64,000 nt of DNA from JBFWVD01 sp050246915 (GTDB taxonomy: Bacteria > Actinomycetota > Acidimicrobiia > Acidimicrobiales > Ilumatobacteraceae): contig JBFWVD010000022.1 in NCBI GenBank assembly GCA_050246915.1, positions 1 to 64,000 of the forward strand, written 5' to 3'. The notes beneath the pieces were generated by a model, which ran no database searches, was not told the origin of the DNA, and saw only the letters and a program-made list of their open reading frames with translations. Shown piece after piece: positions 50,266 through 58,676 of this stretch (within the stretch, counting starts at the first letter, position 1; each line of letters begins with the position of its first letter). The position numbers and the translations under genes are program-made.

Positions 50266-51933
50266 TCAGCCATCGCCACTGCGTTCGATCACCGCCATCG
50301 GGCTCTGCCAGGCGCGTGCCCTGTGGATCTCGAGTCCGTTCTTGCGGATCTTGCCGTTGGGGGTCTTGTCGAAACCGTCGACATAGGCGATGAATGCCGG
50401 ACGCGCGTGGCGAGGCAACTGATCTTGCAAGCGCTCGTACAACGCGGCTGGGTTCGCGGAGCAGTTCGGCGCTGCGACGAGCACGAGCATGACCTCGGCA
50501 CCGCAGATCTCGTTGGGAACGCCGACCGCAGCACACTCGAGCACCTCGGCATCGGCGGTGACCACCGACTCGATCGCGGTCGAGGAGATGTTCTCGAAGA
50601 AGCGCCGAATGGTGTCGTTGAGGCGGTCCTTGAACTGCAGTGATCCGTCGGCGTTGTGCACGAAGCCGTCGCCGGTGCGATACCAGCCGTCGACGATGGC
50701 CCGTTCGGTCAGATCCGGCCGGTTCAGATAGCCGACCAGTCGCAGCAGTGGATGAGGCGGTCGGACCCACAACTCCCCCTGCTCCCCGTCAGGTACCTCG
50801 ACACCATCGGCATCGGTGAGCTTCACCTGGTAGCCCGGTCGAGGCCAACCGGTGAGACCGACGGTGTCGGGTGTCAGGTTGCGGTGCACGACGGGGAAGC
50901 CGATCTCGGTGGAACCGTAGGAGCCGATGGTGGGCACGCCATATCGCGCTTGGAAGGCCAGCGCGCTCTGGTCCTGCAGCGCGCACATCACGAAACGCAA
51001 TGAGTGTTGACGATCCCGGGGGCTCGGTGGCAGGCCCAGGACCAATCGGGTCACCGAGCCGATCGTCGTGGTCGTGACCTGGTATCGCTCGAGATCGTCC
51101 CAGAAGTCCGACAACGAGAACTTCTCACGGAACACCAACTGCCCACCGCAGTCGAGCATCGTCACCACCGGGCTGCGACCGGTGATGTGGAACGTCGGCC
51201 ACGGCGCATAGGACACGTCACTCGATCGGAACCACGATCGCGGAACACGGCCCAGCACCCCGGTGAGCTGTCCCCACGGGATCATCACGCCCTTGGCTGG
51301 TCCGGTGGTCCCCGACGTGTAGATGACACAGCTGAGATCACCCGGCCCAGGGAGCTCAGGATCGATCGGTTCGATCGCGTCGGTGATCGAACCATCGCGA
51401 GCGACCGGCACGATCTGCAAGCCGTCAATCCCACTTGACGTCACGAGATCGACGAGTTCCGGTCGGGCCAGACACAGCTTCACGCCGGCATCGGTGAGCA
51501 CGTGCCGGAGCGATTCGCCCCGCAGTTCATGCGAGACCGGTACCTCGCAGGCGCCGACGCACGACGCGGCCATCCACACCAGTTGAGCGTCGATGGACGC
51601 TGGGATCATGCAACCCACCCGATCCCCGCGCTGAACCCCCAGCGATCGCAACAGGGCGCACCATCGGCGCAGTTCCTCGGCGAACTGCCCATAGGTGACC
51701 CGTCGACCGCCGACATCGCTCATGAACACCCGATCAGGTTGACGATCGGCCCAATCGAGCACGCGCGCTGGAAGCACCAGTGACGGATCGAGGGCGAGCG
51801 TCGACGGATCGATGTCATCCCCCGGTTCGAGGTGGCCGGCATCGAGGTGGCCGGCATCGAGGTGGCCGGCATCGAGGTGGCCGGCATCTATCCGGCCCGT
51901 ATCCACCGGTTCGAAGTTGCCCGCCACGCTCAT
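50266..51933 (-). CDS. AMP-dependent synthetase/ligase (acyl-CoA ligase-like)
   Basis: ATG 51933 with GAGGGAG just upstream; 555 residues. The N-terminus contains four DAGHL repeats from a 15-bp tandem array. ANL motifs: CVIYTSGTTGPAKG (A3, near residue 205), the FHITGRSPVVTMLD segment, IGSYGSTEIGFP (A5) near 350, WYRTGDGFV (A7) near 435, and the hinge region RLNDTIRRFFENISSTAIES, with FF where most have RG. The C-terminal FDKTPNGKIRKNGLEI carries the A10 Lys. It activates a carboxylate to acyl-AMP and likely acyl-CoA. It follows the E2/E1 pair on the same strand but is separated by about 100 bases. Confidence 0.9.
   Translation of the reverse strand: MSVAGNFEPVDTGRIDAGHLDAGHLDAGHLDAGHLEPGDDIDPSTLALDPSLVLPARVLDWADRQPDRVFMSDVGGRRVTYGQFAEELRRWCALLRSLGVQRGDRVGCMIPASIDAQLVWMAASCVGACEVPVSHELRGESLRHVLTDAGVKLCLARPELVDLVTSSGIDGLQIVPVARDGSITDAIEPIDPELPGPGDLSCVIYTSGTTGPAKGVMIPWGQLTGVLGRVPRSWFRSSDVSYAPWPTFHITGRSPVVTMLDCGGQLVFREKFSLSDFWDDLERYQVTTTTIGSVTRLVLGLPPSPRDRQHSLRFVMCALQDQSALAFQARYGVPTIGSYGSTEIGFPVVHRNLTPDTVGLTGWPRPGYQVKLTDADGVEVPDGEQGELWVRPPHPLLRLVGYLNRPDLTERAIVDGWYRTGDGFVHNADGSLQFKDRLNDTIRRFFENISSTAIESVVTADAEVLECAAVGVPNEICGAEVMLVLVAAPNCSANPAALYERLQDQLPRHARPAFIAYVDGFDKTPNGKIRKNGLEIHRARAWQSPMAVIERSGDG
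51827..51886. repeat. Four perfect 15-bp tandem repeats
   Basis: TCGAGGTGGCCGGCA occurs four times without a mismatch, followed by a degenerate fifth unit. On the minus strand it encodes (DAGHL)4 near the start of the acyl-AMP ligase. Unit length is a multiple of three. Confidence 0.97.
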
Positions 51934-52007
51934 CTCCCTCGGATGTGGCCGAATGGGCACCGGCCGCGTGGACCTCACCCTAGTGAGCCCTCTCGGCGAC
52001 GCTCCGA

Positions 52008-52223
52008 TCAGTCCTGATAGGGGCAATGGCGACAGCCGCTGTTGCAGCAGTAGCCCCGATCGCGTAGATACGCGGACGTCATCACGAACAAGCCTGACTC
52101 CGGGTCCACATATCCAGAGAGGCCGCGTGCCTCAGCGCGATCGTGGGCGGCCTGGCAGGCCGCAGTGACGACAGGGCGCTTCTTGCCGGTCAACGGTCCG
52201 AGCGACGGGGGGCGCACTGCCAC
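52008..52223 (-). CDS. DUF5522-like small Cys-rich protein
   Basis: 71 residues, GTG start at 52223 (a second GTG at 52217 is possible). It ends with GYCCNSGCRHCPYQD, the Cys-Cys-x2-G-Cys-x-x-Cys-P-Y motif of DUF5522 proteins, and has SGYVDPESGLFVMTS before it. These are short proteins thought to bind a metal or cluster through the C-terminal Cys set; function unknown. It overlaps the thioesterase gene's end by about 34 bases on the same strand, so expression is likely coupled. Confidence 0.8.
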   Translation of the reverse strand: MAVRPPSLGPLTGKKRPVVTAACQAAHDRAEARGLSGYVDPESGLFVMTSAYLRDRGYCCNSGCRHCPYQD

Positions 52224-53077
52224 AGCTGGCGATAGGACGTGGTGCGGCGACCCGCACCATCTCGTATCTCGCCCTCCACCGTTGCCATACGGGCTGTCTC
52301 GTTCACGACTTCCCCGTGCAACTGCGAGGGCACCTCGACACGGTTGGGGGCGTAGTAGGCGATCTCCAACCCGATCTCGCGAGTGGGCTCAGAAAAAAGC
52401 TTGCGTTGCGCGGTCAGCGCGCCGCCGAGACCGGCGAGCAGCGACACCGCACCCCCGTGCACCATGCTCACCGAGTTGGCCATGACCGCGGTGGGAATCA
52501 CCTCGACGTCGAGTGACTTGTCACCCTCGCCTTGGACGGACGCATCGAGATAGCGACAGACGATCGATGTCAACCCATCTTGCTCTGCGGTGGAGGAATG
52601 GTCGTGCGGTGCTGGAACCGGCGGAGGTTCAGCCGTCCGGCTGGACGTGTTGGGTCGGACCTTGGTCACGGCCGCTCGTAGCAGCGTGTGAGCGATGATG
52701 CGTCCTTCGTCGTCGAACACCTCACCCCGGGCGAGACCCACGTCGCTACCGACATCGAGCAAGGTGGCCCGACACGAGATCCGTCGCAGATCCGGTGAGA
52801 ACGGCCGCGCCGCATCGATGCGGAGCTGCAGACTGATGGACAGATGCTGCGAATCGAGCACCGTGGCGACGACGGCGCCCAGCGCCGTGTCGGCGCATGC
52901 CCCGATGACACCCATGGGCGAGAGCTGCCAGGCCGAGTGGAACAGCTCGTCCAACTCGCACACGCACGAGACGAGGCCCACCTCGATGTCGGAGTAGCGG
53001 AACGGGAAGTGGTCGAAGAACTGGATCCGTGCCCCGCTGGCGCCGAGCCCGGAACGCAGCCGATCCACCCCGTTCAT
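52190..53077 (-). CDS. Double-hotdog acyl-CoA thioesterase-like protein
   Basis: ATG 53077 gives 295 residues; the longer frame to 53140 adds an unrelated N-terminus. Two hotdog domains: the first (about 20-140) contains LSPMGVIGACADTALGAVVAT and ISCRATLLDVGSDVGLARGEVFDDEG; the second (about 165-290) contains IPTAVMANSVSMVHGGAVSLLAGLGG and ATVEGEIRDGAGRRTTSYRQ. The second domain's MVHGGAVSLL resembles the PaaI-type H-G-G-x catalytic segment; the first has lost the HGG. It probably hydrolyses acyl-CoA or holds acyl chains. Neighbouring ligase and dehydrogenase genes fit. Confidence 0.8.
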   Translation of the reverse strand: MNGVDRLRSGLGASGARIQFFDHFPFRYSDIEVGLVSCVCELDELFHSAWQLSPMGVIGACADTALGAVVATVLDSQHLSISLQLRIDAARPFSPDLRRISCRATLLDVGSDVGLARGEVFDDEGRIIAHTLLRAAVTKVRPNTSSRTAEPPPVPAPHDHSSTAEQDGLTSIVCRYLDASVQGEGDKSLDVEVIPTAVMANSVSMVHGGAVSLLAGLGGALTAQRKLFSEPTREIGLEIAYYAPNRVEVPSQLHGEVVNETARMATVEGEIRDGAGRRTTSYRQLWQCAPRRSDR

Positions 53078-53177
53078 TGCTTCGCCGCTCGAGTTCCCCG
53101 TCACGGCGCCGAAGCTAGACGTTCGCCGCCGAGCAACCAATTGGCAACTCGCCGGCGAACGTCACGTGCGGAGTTGA

Positions 53178-54254
53178 TCAGGGAGCCTTGGTTGTGGTGG
53201 TCGTCTTCGCTCCGGCGTCCGAACCGTTCACGATGATGCTGGCATCAGAGGGGACGTAGACGGTGTTGGCTTGGGCCAACGCCTCGACACGACGCAGTTC
53301 GATGAGAGCCGAGGTGAGCGACGCCGAGATCTTGGCGTTCGCCTCGGCCTCAGCCTCCGCTGCGATGCGAACCGCGGCGGCGTCCGCATCGGCCTTGGTG
53401 ATGGCGGCCTGCTTGTCCAGGTCGGCCACCTGCCGTCTGGTCTCGGCTTCGGTGAGCTGCTTCTCCTGCTCGATCTCGGCCTGCTTGGCCTTCTCGCGCG
53501 CGCTGGCCCGATCACCGATGGCAGTCCTGAGTCGTTCCTCGGGGTTGACGTTGCGGATGTCGACCCGGTCGAGGAGGAGCCCGTAGCGGGCAAGACGATC
53601 CTTGACGTCAGCGTTGATGTCGATCGACACCTCACCCCGACCGGTCGAGTACCCATCCTCGCTCGTGTACTTGCCGAAGACTTCTCGGACGGCCTCACGC
53701 ACCTCGGGGCGAACGATCTTGTCGCGGATGCCGTCCATCGATCCGACCCGCTTGAACAGCGCCGAGGCGCTGTCGGACTCGACCGAGTAGCGCACCGTCA
53801 CATCGACGTTCATCTGATAGCCGTCGGAACCACGGACCTCGATCGAGTCGTCACGATTCCGGTCGCCCTCATCGACGACGGCGAGCATGTCCGAGTTCTG
53901 CAAACGCGTCGAGAACGTGTGCACCTCCGTGAACGGGTTCGTGAAATGAAACCCAGGCTCGAGCCGGTCGCCGATGGCGCCGAACGTTGTCGGCACCCCG
54001 ACAGAGTTCGCCGGCACGATGCGAACGGTCGACCCGAACCATGCCAACAGCGCGAGCACGAATGACACCAGCGTCACCAGGTTGATGATCTTGCCGATCG
54101 GATAGCCGCCCCCCGCCTTGAACGGAGCCTCGGGCGTTACGTCGATGACGTCCGGAACGGTGTCCCGCCGCCTCCCTCGACCGGCGCCCGACGCCACTCG
54201 CACCACCAGCGACAGCACGAAGACCACTGTGAGGAAGGTCGCCAGCCCAACCAT
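53178..54254 (-). CDS. SPFH/band 7 membrane protein (prohibitin-like)
   Basis: ATG 54254 with AGGAG six bases upstream; 358 residues. Two hydrophobic segments: VGLATFLTVVFVLSLVVRV (2-20) and IINLVTLVSFVLALLAWFG (about 53-71). The SPFH domain (about 75-260) contains NSVGVPTTFGAIGDRLEPGFHF and YGLLLDRVDIRNVNPEERL. A coiled coil follows (EKAKQAEIEQEKQLTEAETR, about 255-320), and a short Thr/Lys tail. SPFH proteins oligomerise on membranes and organise microdomains or control proteases. The extra first helix is unusual for the family. Confidence 0.87.
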   Translation of the reverse strand: MVGLATFLTVVFVLSLVVRVASGAGRGRRRDTVPDVIDVTPEAPFKAGGGYPIGKIINLVTLVSFVLALLAWFGSTVRIVPANSVGVPTTFGAIGDRLEPGFHFTNPFTEVHTFSTRLQNSDMLAVVDEGDRNRDDSIEVRGSDGYQMNVDVTVRYSVESDSASALFKRVGSMDGIRDKIVRPEVREAVREVFGKYTSEDGYSTGRGEVSIDINADVKDRLARYGLLLDRVDIRNVNPEERLRTAIGDRASAREKAKQAEIEQEKQLTEAETRRQVADLDKQAAITKADADAAAVRIAAEAEAEANAKISASLTSALIELRRVEALAQANTVYVPSDASIIVNGSDAGAKTTTTTKAP

Positions 54255-54359
54255 GTCCGACTCCTGTTCGCCCGAGTTCTCGCCCGAGCCCATGCCCGAT
54301 AGGAGCCGAGGATAAGGATGCCGCACAAGGCTCGACTCACGGAATCGTCCGGTCGAGCG

Positions 54360-54593
54360 TCAATCTTTCTTAGCGCGGCCCCACCGTTTGATGGCTGAGA
54401 AGAAGTGGCCGGTGAGGATGCCCTTGGCGACGACGTCGCTCGTCGAATCCCCGGACGACACCGCCGCAGCCGCTCCGATGATGGTTCCGGTGAGGCGGTT
54501 GTGACAGTCCTCGCAGAGCTCACGGCCCGTCATGGTGCGATGCGGCTGCTTCAGGGACTGGCGTTGGCCACATTGCTCGCAGGTGAATGACAT
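54360..54593 (-). CDS. Small zinc-ribbon protein
   Basis: ATG 54593 gives 77 residues; a GTG at 54614 is possible but less likely. N-terminal CEQCGQRQSLKQ and ELCEDCHNRL form two C-x-x-C pairs (near residues 5 and 29), typical of a zinc ribbon. The Gly/Ala-rich central part (GTIIGAAAAVSSGDST) could pack against a membrane, and the C-terminus is basic (AIKRWGRAKKD). I do not recognise the family. It lies 105 bases upstream of the SPFH gene on the same strand, possibly co-transcribed. Confidence 0.7.
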   Translation of the reverse strand: MSFTCEQCGQRQSLKQPHRTMTGRELCEDCHNRLTGTIIGAAAAVSSGDSTSDVVAKGILTGHFFSAIKRWGRAKKD

Positions 54594-54647
54594 CGCTGCG
54601 CCCTCTTCCCCCACCGTCTGGCGGACGTTCGGAGCGTATCGGTCAGC

Positions 54648-55928
54648 TCACCGGGGTGGGCCTTCATCGCCGTGCCCGCCGAGGGGAAGTTGCGAGCACG
54701 CCGTGACCTTCCAACCTTCCGCGCTGATCACGTAGCCGAGCCAGTTGTCGTTGCCCTCGACGTCGTTGGGCAGGTTCACGTGGACGAACGCTTCGCCGTC
54801 GGTCGCCGTCACCTTCCGGGTCTCGACGGAGGTGATGACGATGTCGCGAAGCGATCTACCTGAGCCACTCTCCACGGCGGCCCGCCACTGGGCCAGCTTC
54901 GCCTCGGTCATCAGGTCACAAGATTCGGACAAACGTTCGTTGACCTCCGCTACCGAGCCGTGGAGAACTGCCTCGACATACTCCTTCGCAGCGTTCTCGA
55001 GACCGCTGACGTCGAGTGCATCGGGCGAGGGAGCAGGAGAGGGCACCACCGACGGGCCCGTCGTTGACGTCGTCTTGGCGCGTTCTGGCGCAGCGCCACC
55101 GCGGTCCACCGACTCGACCCGGATAGGCAGGGCTCCGAAGCCCAGCGCTGCGGCCAGTGCCTTCGCCGAGTTCTCGGTGGTGCCGCCGCCCGATATCACG
55201 ATCGTATTGCCGGAGAACCTGCGTGCCTGCGGAACCGGGGCCGAGAGCACCCGAGCGTCAAGAACAATTGCGGTCTGGCGACTCGGACACAACGCTGAGG
55301 CGTCGTAACACTCGCTCACCAGCACGTTGAACCCATCGATGCCTTGCTCGCCATCGCGGAAGGCGATCTCGACGTTCCACTCGCCCGTGGTTTCGTCGTG
55401 TCGCGCAACCGCGGACTCGATCGCCTCTCCGGTCAATTCGGTCGGACCGAGGACGTAGCGGAGCAGTTCCTGGCCGTCGTGCTCCTCGGCGAGCACCACC
55501 TGTCCGTCGGAGGAGACGTCAGCGGCCGGCGTGAGCACGACGGTCCTGTCGGCGGGCGGGTTGTCGGAGTCCTCGCCCGGATAGATCGCCAGGACTGGGC
55601 GGAAGGTCAGTTCACCGATCGCCGCTATGGCGTCGACCGCATCGTCGCTCAACGGCTGCTCCGTGCCCACGCGAATCGCTCCATCGACCACCCGCACCGT
55701 GGACTCAGCAACCCCGAGCGCATCGAGGCGTCGCGCCACGATCGCCGCAGCGGTCTTCACCACCTCCGTGGGTGGCTCGCCACCGGGGCGGACGACGACG
55801 GTGAACGATTGACCCTGCGCCTCGCTGTTGCCGTCGACGTTCTCCGATGACTCCATCGTGCTGCCGCATGCCGACAGGAGAACCACTGCCGACAGCGCGA
55901 CCACGATCCGAACACTTCGCCCGTACAT
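54648..55928 (-). CDS. Lipoprotein with SecD-type periplasmic head and NTF2-like C-terminal domain
   Basis: ATG 55928 gives 426 residues with a lipoprotein signal (RIVVALSAVVLLSAC, Cys near residue 20). Residues about 40-105 match the SecD P1 base (VKTAAAIVARRLDALGVAES, AIGELTFRPVL). About 165-265 match the P1 head (GFNVLVSECY, TAIVLDARVLSAPVP, GNTIVISGGGTTENSAKALAAALGFGALPIRVE). After a Thr/Pro linker, residues about 310-420 look like an NTF2-like domain (AAKEYVEAVLHGSVAEVNERL). No SecD transmembrane helices follow, so it is a stand-alone head tethered by lipid. I would not call it a translocase subunit; a role in folding or export is inferred. Confidence 0.8.
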   Translation of the reverse strand: MYGRSVRIVVALSAVVLLSACGSTMESSENVDGNSEAQGQSFTVVVRPGGEPPTEVVKTAAAIVARRLDALGVAESTVRVVDGAIRVGTEQPLSDDAVDAIAAIGELTFRPVLAIYPGEDSDNPPADRTVVLTPAADVSSDGQVVLAEEHDGQELLRYVLGPTELTGEAIESAVARHDETTGEWNVEIAFRDGEQGIDGFNVLVSECYDASALCPSRQTAIVLDARVLSAPVPQARRFSGNTIVISGGGTTENSAKALAAALGFGALPIRVESVDRGGAAPERAKTTSTTGPSVVPSPAPSPDALDVSGLENAAKEYVEAVLHGSVAEVNERLSESCDLMTEAKLAQWRAAVESGSGRSLRDIVITSVETRKVTATDGEAFVHVNLPNDVEGNDNWLGYVISAEGWKVTACSQLPLGGHGDEGPPR

Positions 55929-56044
55929 CACATGGCCCAAGGTAGTCGGGACAACACCTGAGGCGCGGTCCGCTGGCGGACCCGGGCTTCTCCGGTGCCA
56001 GGGAGGTGCCAGTGGGGCCTCGGCCGGAGTGGGACCTGCCTTCG

Positions 56045-56488
56045 TCAATCGGCGGGAGTGTTCGCTTTGATGGTCCCGGTGGCCGGGTCGTAGGCGAAGC
56101 CGGCGCTGTAGCAGACCGGACCACATTTCTCGCCGTTCGGCGCGAACCTGGTCCGCTTCGTCTTCAGCTTGCCGCTCGACGAGAGAGCCTTGCCGTTGGC
56201 GTCGCGGATGTCGATGGTGACGGTGAGATCCCCGGAACCGAACTTGGCGCTCGGGTAGCCGACCATGTCATTGAACGGGAAGTCTTCGCAATCACCCTTG
56301 ATGCACATGTGCACCGTCGCCGGAACTGCCGTGGCCGCGCGCGGATAGCTGTGGAGGTCAACGATGATTGACGACTCGCAACCGATCGCGGTGCAGCCAA
56401 TGTCCGCAGCGTCGCTGCACGCGGCGAGGAGCACGACCAGAGCCACGTCCCGCAGATACGGGCGTCGGAGATGGCGGGCGGGGTTCAC
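56045..56488 (-). CDS. Cys-rich lipoprotein, paralogue of 60321-60758
   Basis: GTG 56488 gives 147 residues with LRDVALVVLLAAC as lipoprotein signal (Cys near residue 24). The mature part has paired Cys residues: IGCTAIGC, MCIKGDCEDFPFND, and FAPNGEKCGPVCYSAGF. Order C...DLHSYP...C..DC...PFND...PNGEKCGPVC is shared with the plus-strand protein at 60321-60758, so the two are paralogues and the Cys set is likely disulfide-bonded outside the cell. I do not know the family. It is the left end of a run of small unrecognised genes. Confidence 0.78.
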   Translation of the reverse strand: MNPARHLRRPYLRDVALVVLLAACSDAADIGCTAIGCESSIIVDLHSYPRAATAVPATVHMCIKGDCEDFPFNDMVGYPSAKFGSGDLTVTIDIRDANGKALSSSGKLKTKRTRFAPNGEKCGPVCYSAGFAYDPATGTIKANTPAD

Positions 56489-56590
56489 GCCGGGTCCGAC
56501 GACGCCATGCTTGCTTCGATTCTGAACAGCATTGCGCAACGGACCGAGTAGCTGACCAGTCGCCCACCTGTCCTCAGGGCACATCGACGA

Positions 56591-57106
56591 TCATCCCTCA
56601 GGTGGGTCGAGCTTCGCGCCGGGGATGGTGTGGATGTCCTCATCTTCTTGTGGTTCGGGTCGTACGAACGGTGCGATGCCCGCCGTGTAGTCGTCGAAGG
56701 TAACCAGACGGACGTTGGCGACGATGCGGCGCAGTTCCTCGTCGGGGAGCGGGTCTCCGGAGCATCGGACACCGAGCCACGTGCCGTCCTGCGTGAATGA
56801 GAACCTGTGGGTGTCCGGGAAGGCGGGCGGTTCAGGGTGGGGCGGGTCGGGGGCGTACGCGAACCAGCCGTCGGGACCGCCCTTGGCTTGTCCGACGAGG
56901 ACGGTGCGCGGTCCGAGCTGTGCGGTCCATTCACTGCCGCGGTACCCGTCGAACAGAAGACTCCGGACACCGTCACGGCTCTGGTAGATGTCGAGCCTCG
57001 TCTTGTCGCTGACCCGGTACTGGAGGACGTCGGTGTCGTGGATACCCCATCCGACGTTCATCAACGTCGTCCCGTCGGGGAGCCAGGAAGGTAGGAACCA
57101 AGCCAT
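56591..57106 (-). CDS. Hypothetical protein, small beta-rich domain
   Basis: ATG 57106 gives 171 residues. No signal or membrane helix. Landmarks: WFLPSWLPDGTTLMNVGWG at the start, LLFDGYRGSEWTAQLGPRTV, FSFTQDGTWLGVRCSGDPLP, and EELRRIVANVRLVTFDDY near residue 140. The last part resembles the end of DUF4367-like sensor domains attached to anti-sigma proteins, but there is no sigma gene beside it. The C-terminus is acidic and Pro-rich. It ends about 100 bases before the Cys-rich lipoprotein gene and starts 16 bases after the next gene's stop, so one operon is likely. Confidence 0.65.
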   Translation of the reverse strand: MAWFLPSWLPDGTTLMNVGWGIHDTDVLQYRVSDKTRLDIYQSRDGVRSLLFDGYRGSEWTAQLGPRTVLVGQAKGGPDGWFAYAPDPPHPEPPAFPDTHRFSFTQDGTWLGVRCSGDPLPDEELRRIVANVRLVTFDDYTAGIAPFVRPEPQEDEDIHTIPGAKLDPPEG

Positions 57107-57122
57107 CGTGTGTCGCCTCGCG

Positions 57123-57743
57123 TCAGGGGGTTTCGGGGGTGAATGGGTCGGGTTCGGGTGGGGAGCCTGCTGGGCCGCAAGCGAGGGTTGGTTCGTCGAA
57201 GATGGCGAGGCGGGCGTCTCCCTGCCGTCGGAGGCTGATGGTGAACCCTTCGATGTGTCCAGGGTGCTGGTCAGTGAACACGGTGAGTTCCCGGTTGAGC
57301 CCGACAAGCATTGACGGCTGTTGGGTTGCGGGCACGGTGGTGTCGGGTGAGCCGTCCGGGAGCGTCATCACCGGCTCCGGGACAGTTCCGCGCAGGGCTT
57401 CGCAGGTCGCGTCGGTCGCTGCGGTCCATTTCGGGGGGACCGCTGACCGGTAGAACGCCATCACATCGGCGGCGACGGCGTCGTCGGGGAGCCGCCACAC
57501 GACCCGCACCCCAACGTCCCCGGTGCCGCCGTTGTCATCACGAATCGCATAGGAGTCGTCGCTGGCTTTCACTGCGCCGGGATAGGTCGGGAACGCCTCA
57601 TACATCTCCCGACGGTCAGCGACGGCGTCGCTTTTCGTTTTCGCCTGCCATGCCACCCACCCGATGAACAGCACACCGGTCGTAAGTACAAGCCAGTACG
57701 CGGCCCGTCTCGCCGCGGCGAACCTCGCTCTTTGTGTGCTCAT
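57123..57743 (-). CDS. Hypothetical single-pass membrane protein
   Basis: 206 residues, ATG 57743. A basic N-terminus (RARFAAARRAAY) and one helix (WLVLTTGVLFIGWVAW, about 17-32) anchor an outward domain. It contains YEAFPTYPGAVKASDDSYAI, VWRLPDDAVAADVMAFYRSAV near residue 85 and LNRELTVFTDQHPGHIEGFT. The YPGA...V..FY pattern occurs in several actinobacterial secreted domains of unknown role. Pro/Thr-rich C-terminus. It heads the operon with the preceding hypothetical gene. Confidence 0.68.
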   Translation of the reverse strand: MSTQRARFAAARRAAYWLVLTTGVLFIGWVAWQAKTKSDAVADRREMYEAFPTYPGAVKASDDSYAIRDDNGGTGDVGVRVVWRLPDDAVAADVMAFYRSAVPPKWTAATDATCEALRGTVPEPVMTLPDGSPDTTVPATQQPSMLVGLNRELTVFTDQHPGHIEGFTISLRRQGDARLAIFDEPTLACGPAGSPPEPDPFTPETP

Positions 57744-57772
57744 CGGCCTGCATCCTGCATTCGAGCGTCAAT

Positions 57773-58282
57773 TCACGTTTCGTTTCGAGGGGCGCCGATA
57801 GCGACTCGCATTTCGACTTCGGACCGTTCGCTCCCTGGGATGGGTGCGATAGTCCCGGTTCGGGTGAACCCGTGACGGGCGTAGAACGCCTCGGCCCGAG
57901 AATTGTCACCCATGACGTCAAGACGAATTGCGGTGACACCCGAATCGTTAGCCCAGGCGACGGCTCCGGTGAACAGCTCGTCGGCGACACCGGTGCCACG
58001 CCTCTCGGGTGCCACCCACATCGAGAACACCGACGCCAAAGCCGGGTCATCAACGTTGCGCGCAAGAACCATCATCCCGACCAGCGTCCCGGTGTCGTCC
58101 TCATACCCGAAATGCGGGTTCGCGTCCGGCTGCAACCGCTGCAGCCAGACCTCATCGTGGAACCCTGCTTCCCGTTCATAGCTCGAACCGAACGCATCCG
58201 GGTCCGAAGCAAGGGCAGCAAGCCGAATCGTTCGGAGCCGCCGAAAGTCGTCAGGTGAGAGACGGATGACGTGCTCGCCCAT
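57773..58282 (-). CDS. GNAT-family N-acetyltransferase
   Basis: ATG 58282 gives 169 residues, with the usual beginning VIRLSPDDFRRLRTIRLAAL. The acetyl-CoA-binding motif A reads SMWVAPERRGTGVADELFTG near residue 95-110 (R-x-x-G-x-G), and motif B continues AIRLDVMGDNSRAEAFYARHGF near 125. It belongs to the large GNAT family; target could be an antibiotic, polyamine or protein amine. It is the only readily named gene in the 56045-60758 run. Confidence 0.88.
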   Translation of the reverse strand: MGEHVIRLSPDDFRRLRTIRLAALASDPDAFGSSYEREAGFHDEVWLQRLQPDANPHFGYEDDTGTLVGMMVLARNVDDPALASVFSMWVAPERRGTGVADELFTGAVAWANDSGVTAIRLDVMGDNSRAEAFYARHGFTRTGTIAPIPGSERSEVEMRVAIGAPRNET

Positions 58283-58385
58283 GAACCCGGACTGTGCCAC
58301 CTCGACGGTCACCGGTATCGGATCATTTCCGTGGGTTGAAGCACCGTGACACCCCATGCGGCTCCGGCCCAACTGCGTCGACGCG

Positions 58386-58676
58386 TCATGTCACGGTCCG
58401 CCGGAAGGCGAGGCAACTGAAGACAATCCCGGCGACGACGGCCGAGGCCGGACATTGCGGAAATACGTCCATGGTGGCGACGGCCAACAGGCCGAATAGG
58501 CCGAAGGCGATGAGCCCGTTGCGGTTAGCGCGACGGTCCCGGGACGGTGTGGTCGTCTCACGCCAGTGAGCGGCCCAGCCACGACGCCGACGTATCCGTG
58601 TCGTCATGACCAGGACCCAGACGGCGAGTGCCGAAGCGAGGATTGCGACCGGTTCATCTAGAGCCCTGCCGGTCAA
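58386..58676 (-). CDS. Small two-helix membrane protein
   Basis: Start set at TTG 58676, in a TTGA overlap with the upstream gene's stop; the frame is open further to 58754. 96 residues. Two hydrophobic segments: PVAILASALAVWVLVMTTRI (about 8-27) and GLIAFGLFGLLAVATMDVF (about 52-70), with AVVAGIVFSCLAF near the end as a possible third. Basic loop RIRRRRGWAAHW between. No family recognised. The evidence is topology and coupling only. Confidence 0.5.
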   Translation of the reverse strand: MTGRALDEPVAILASALAVWVLVMTTRIRRRRGWAAHWRETTTPSRDRRANRNGLIAFGLFGLLAVATMDVFPQCPASAVVAGIVFSCLAFRRTVT

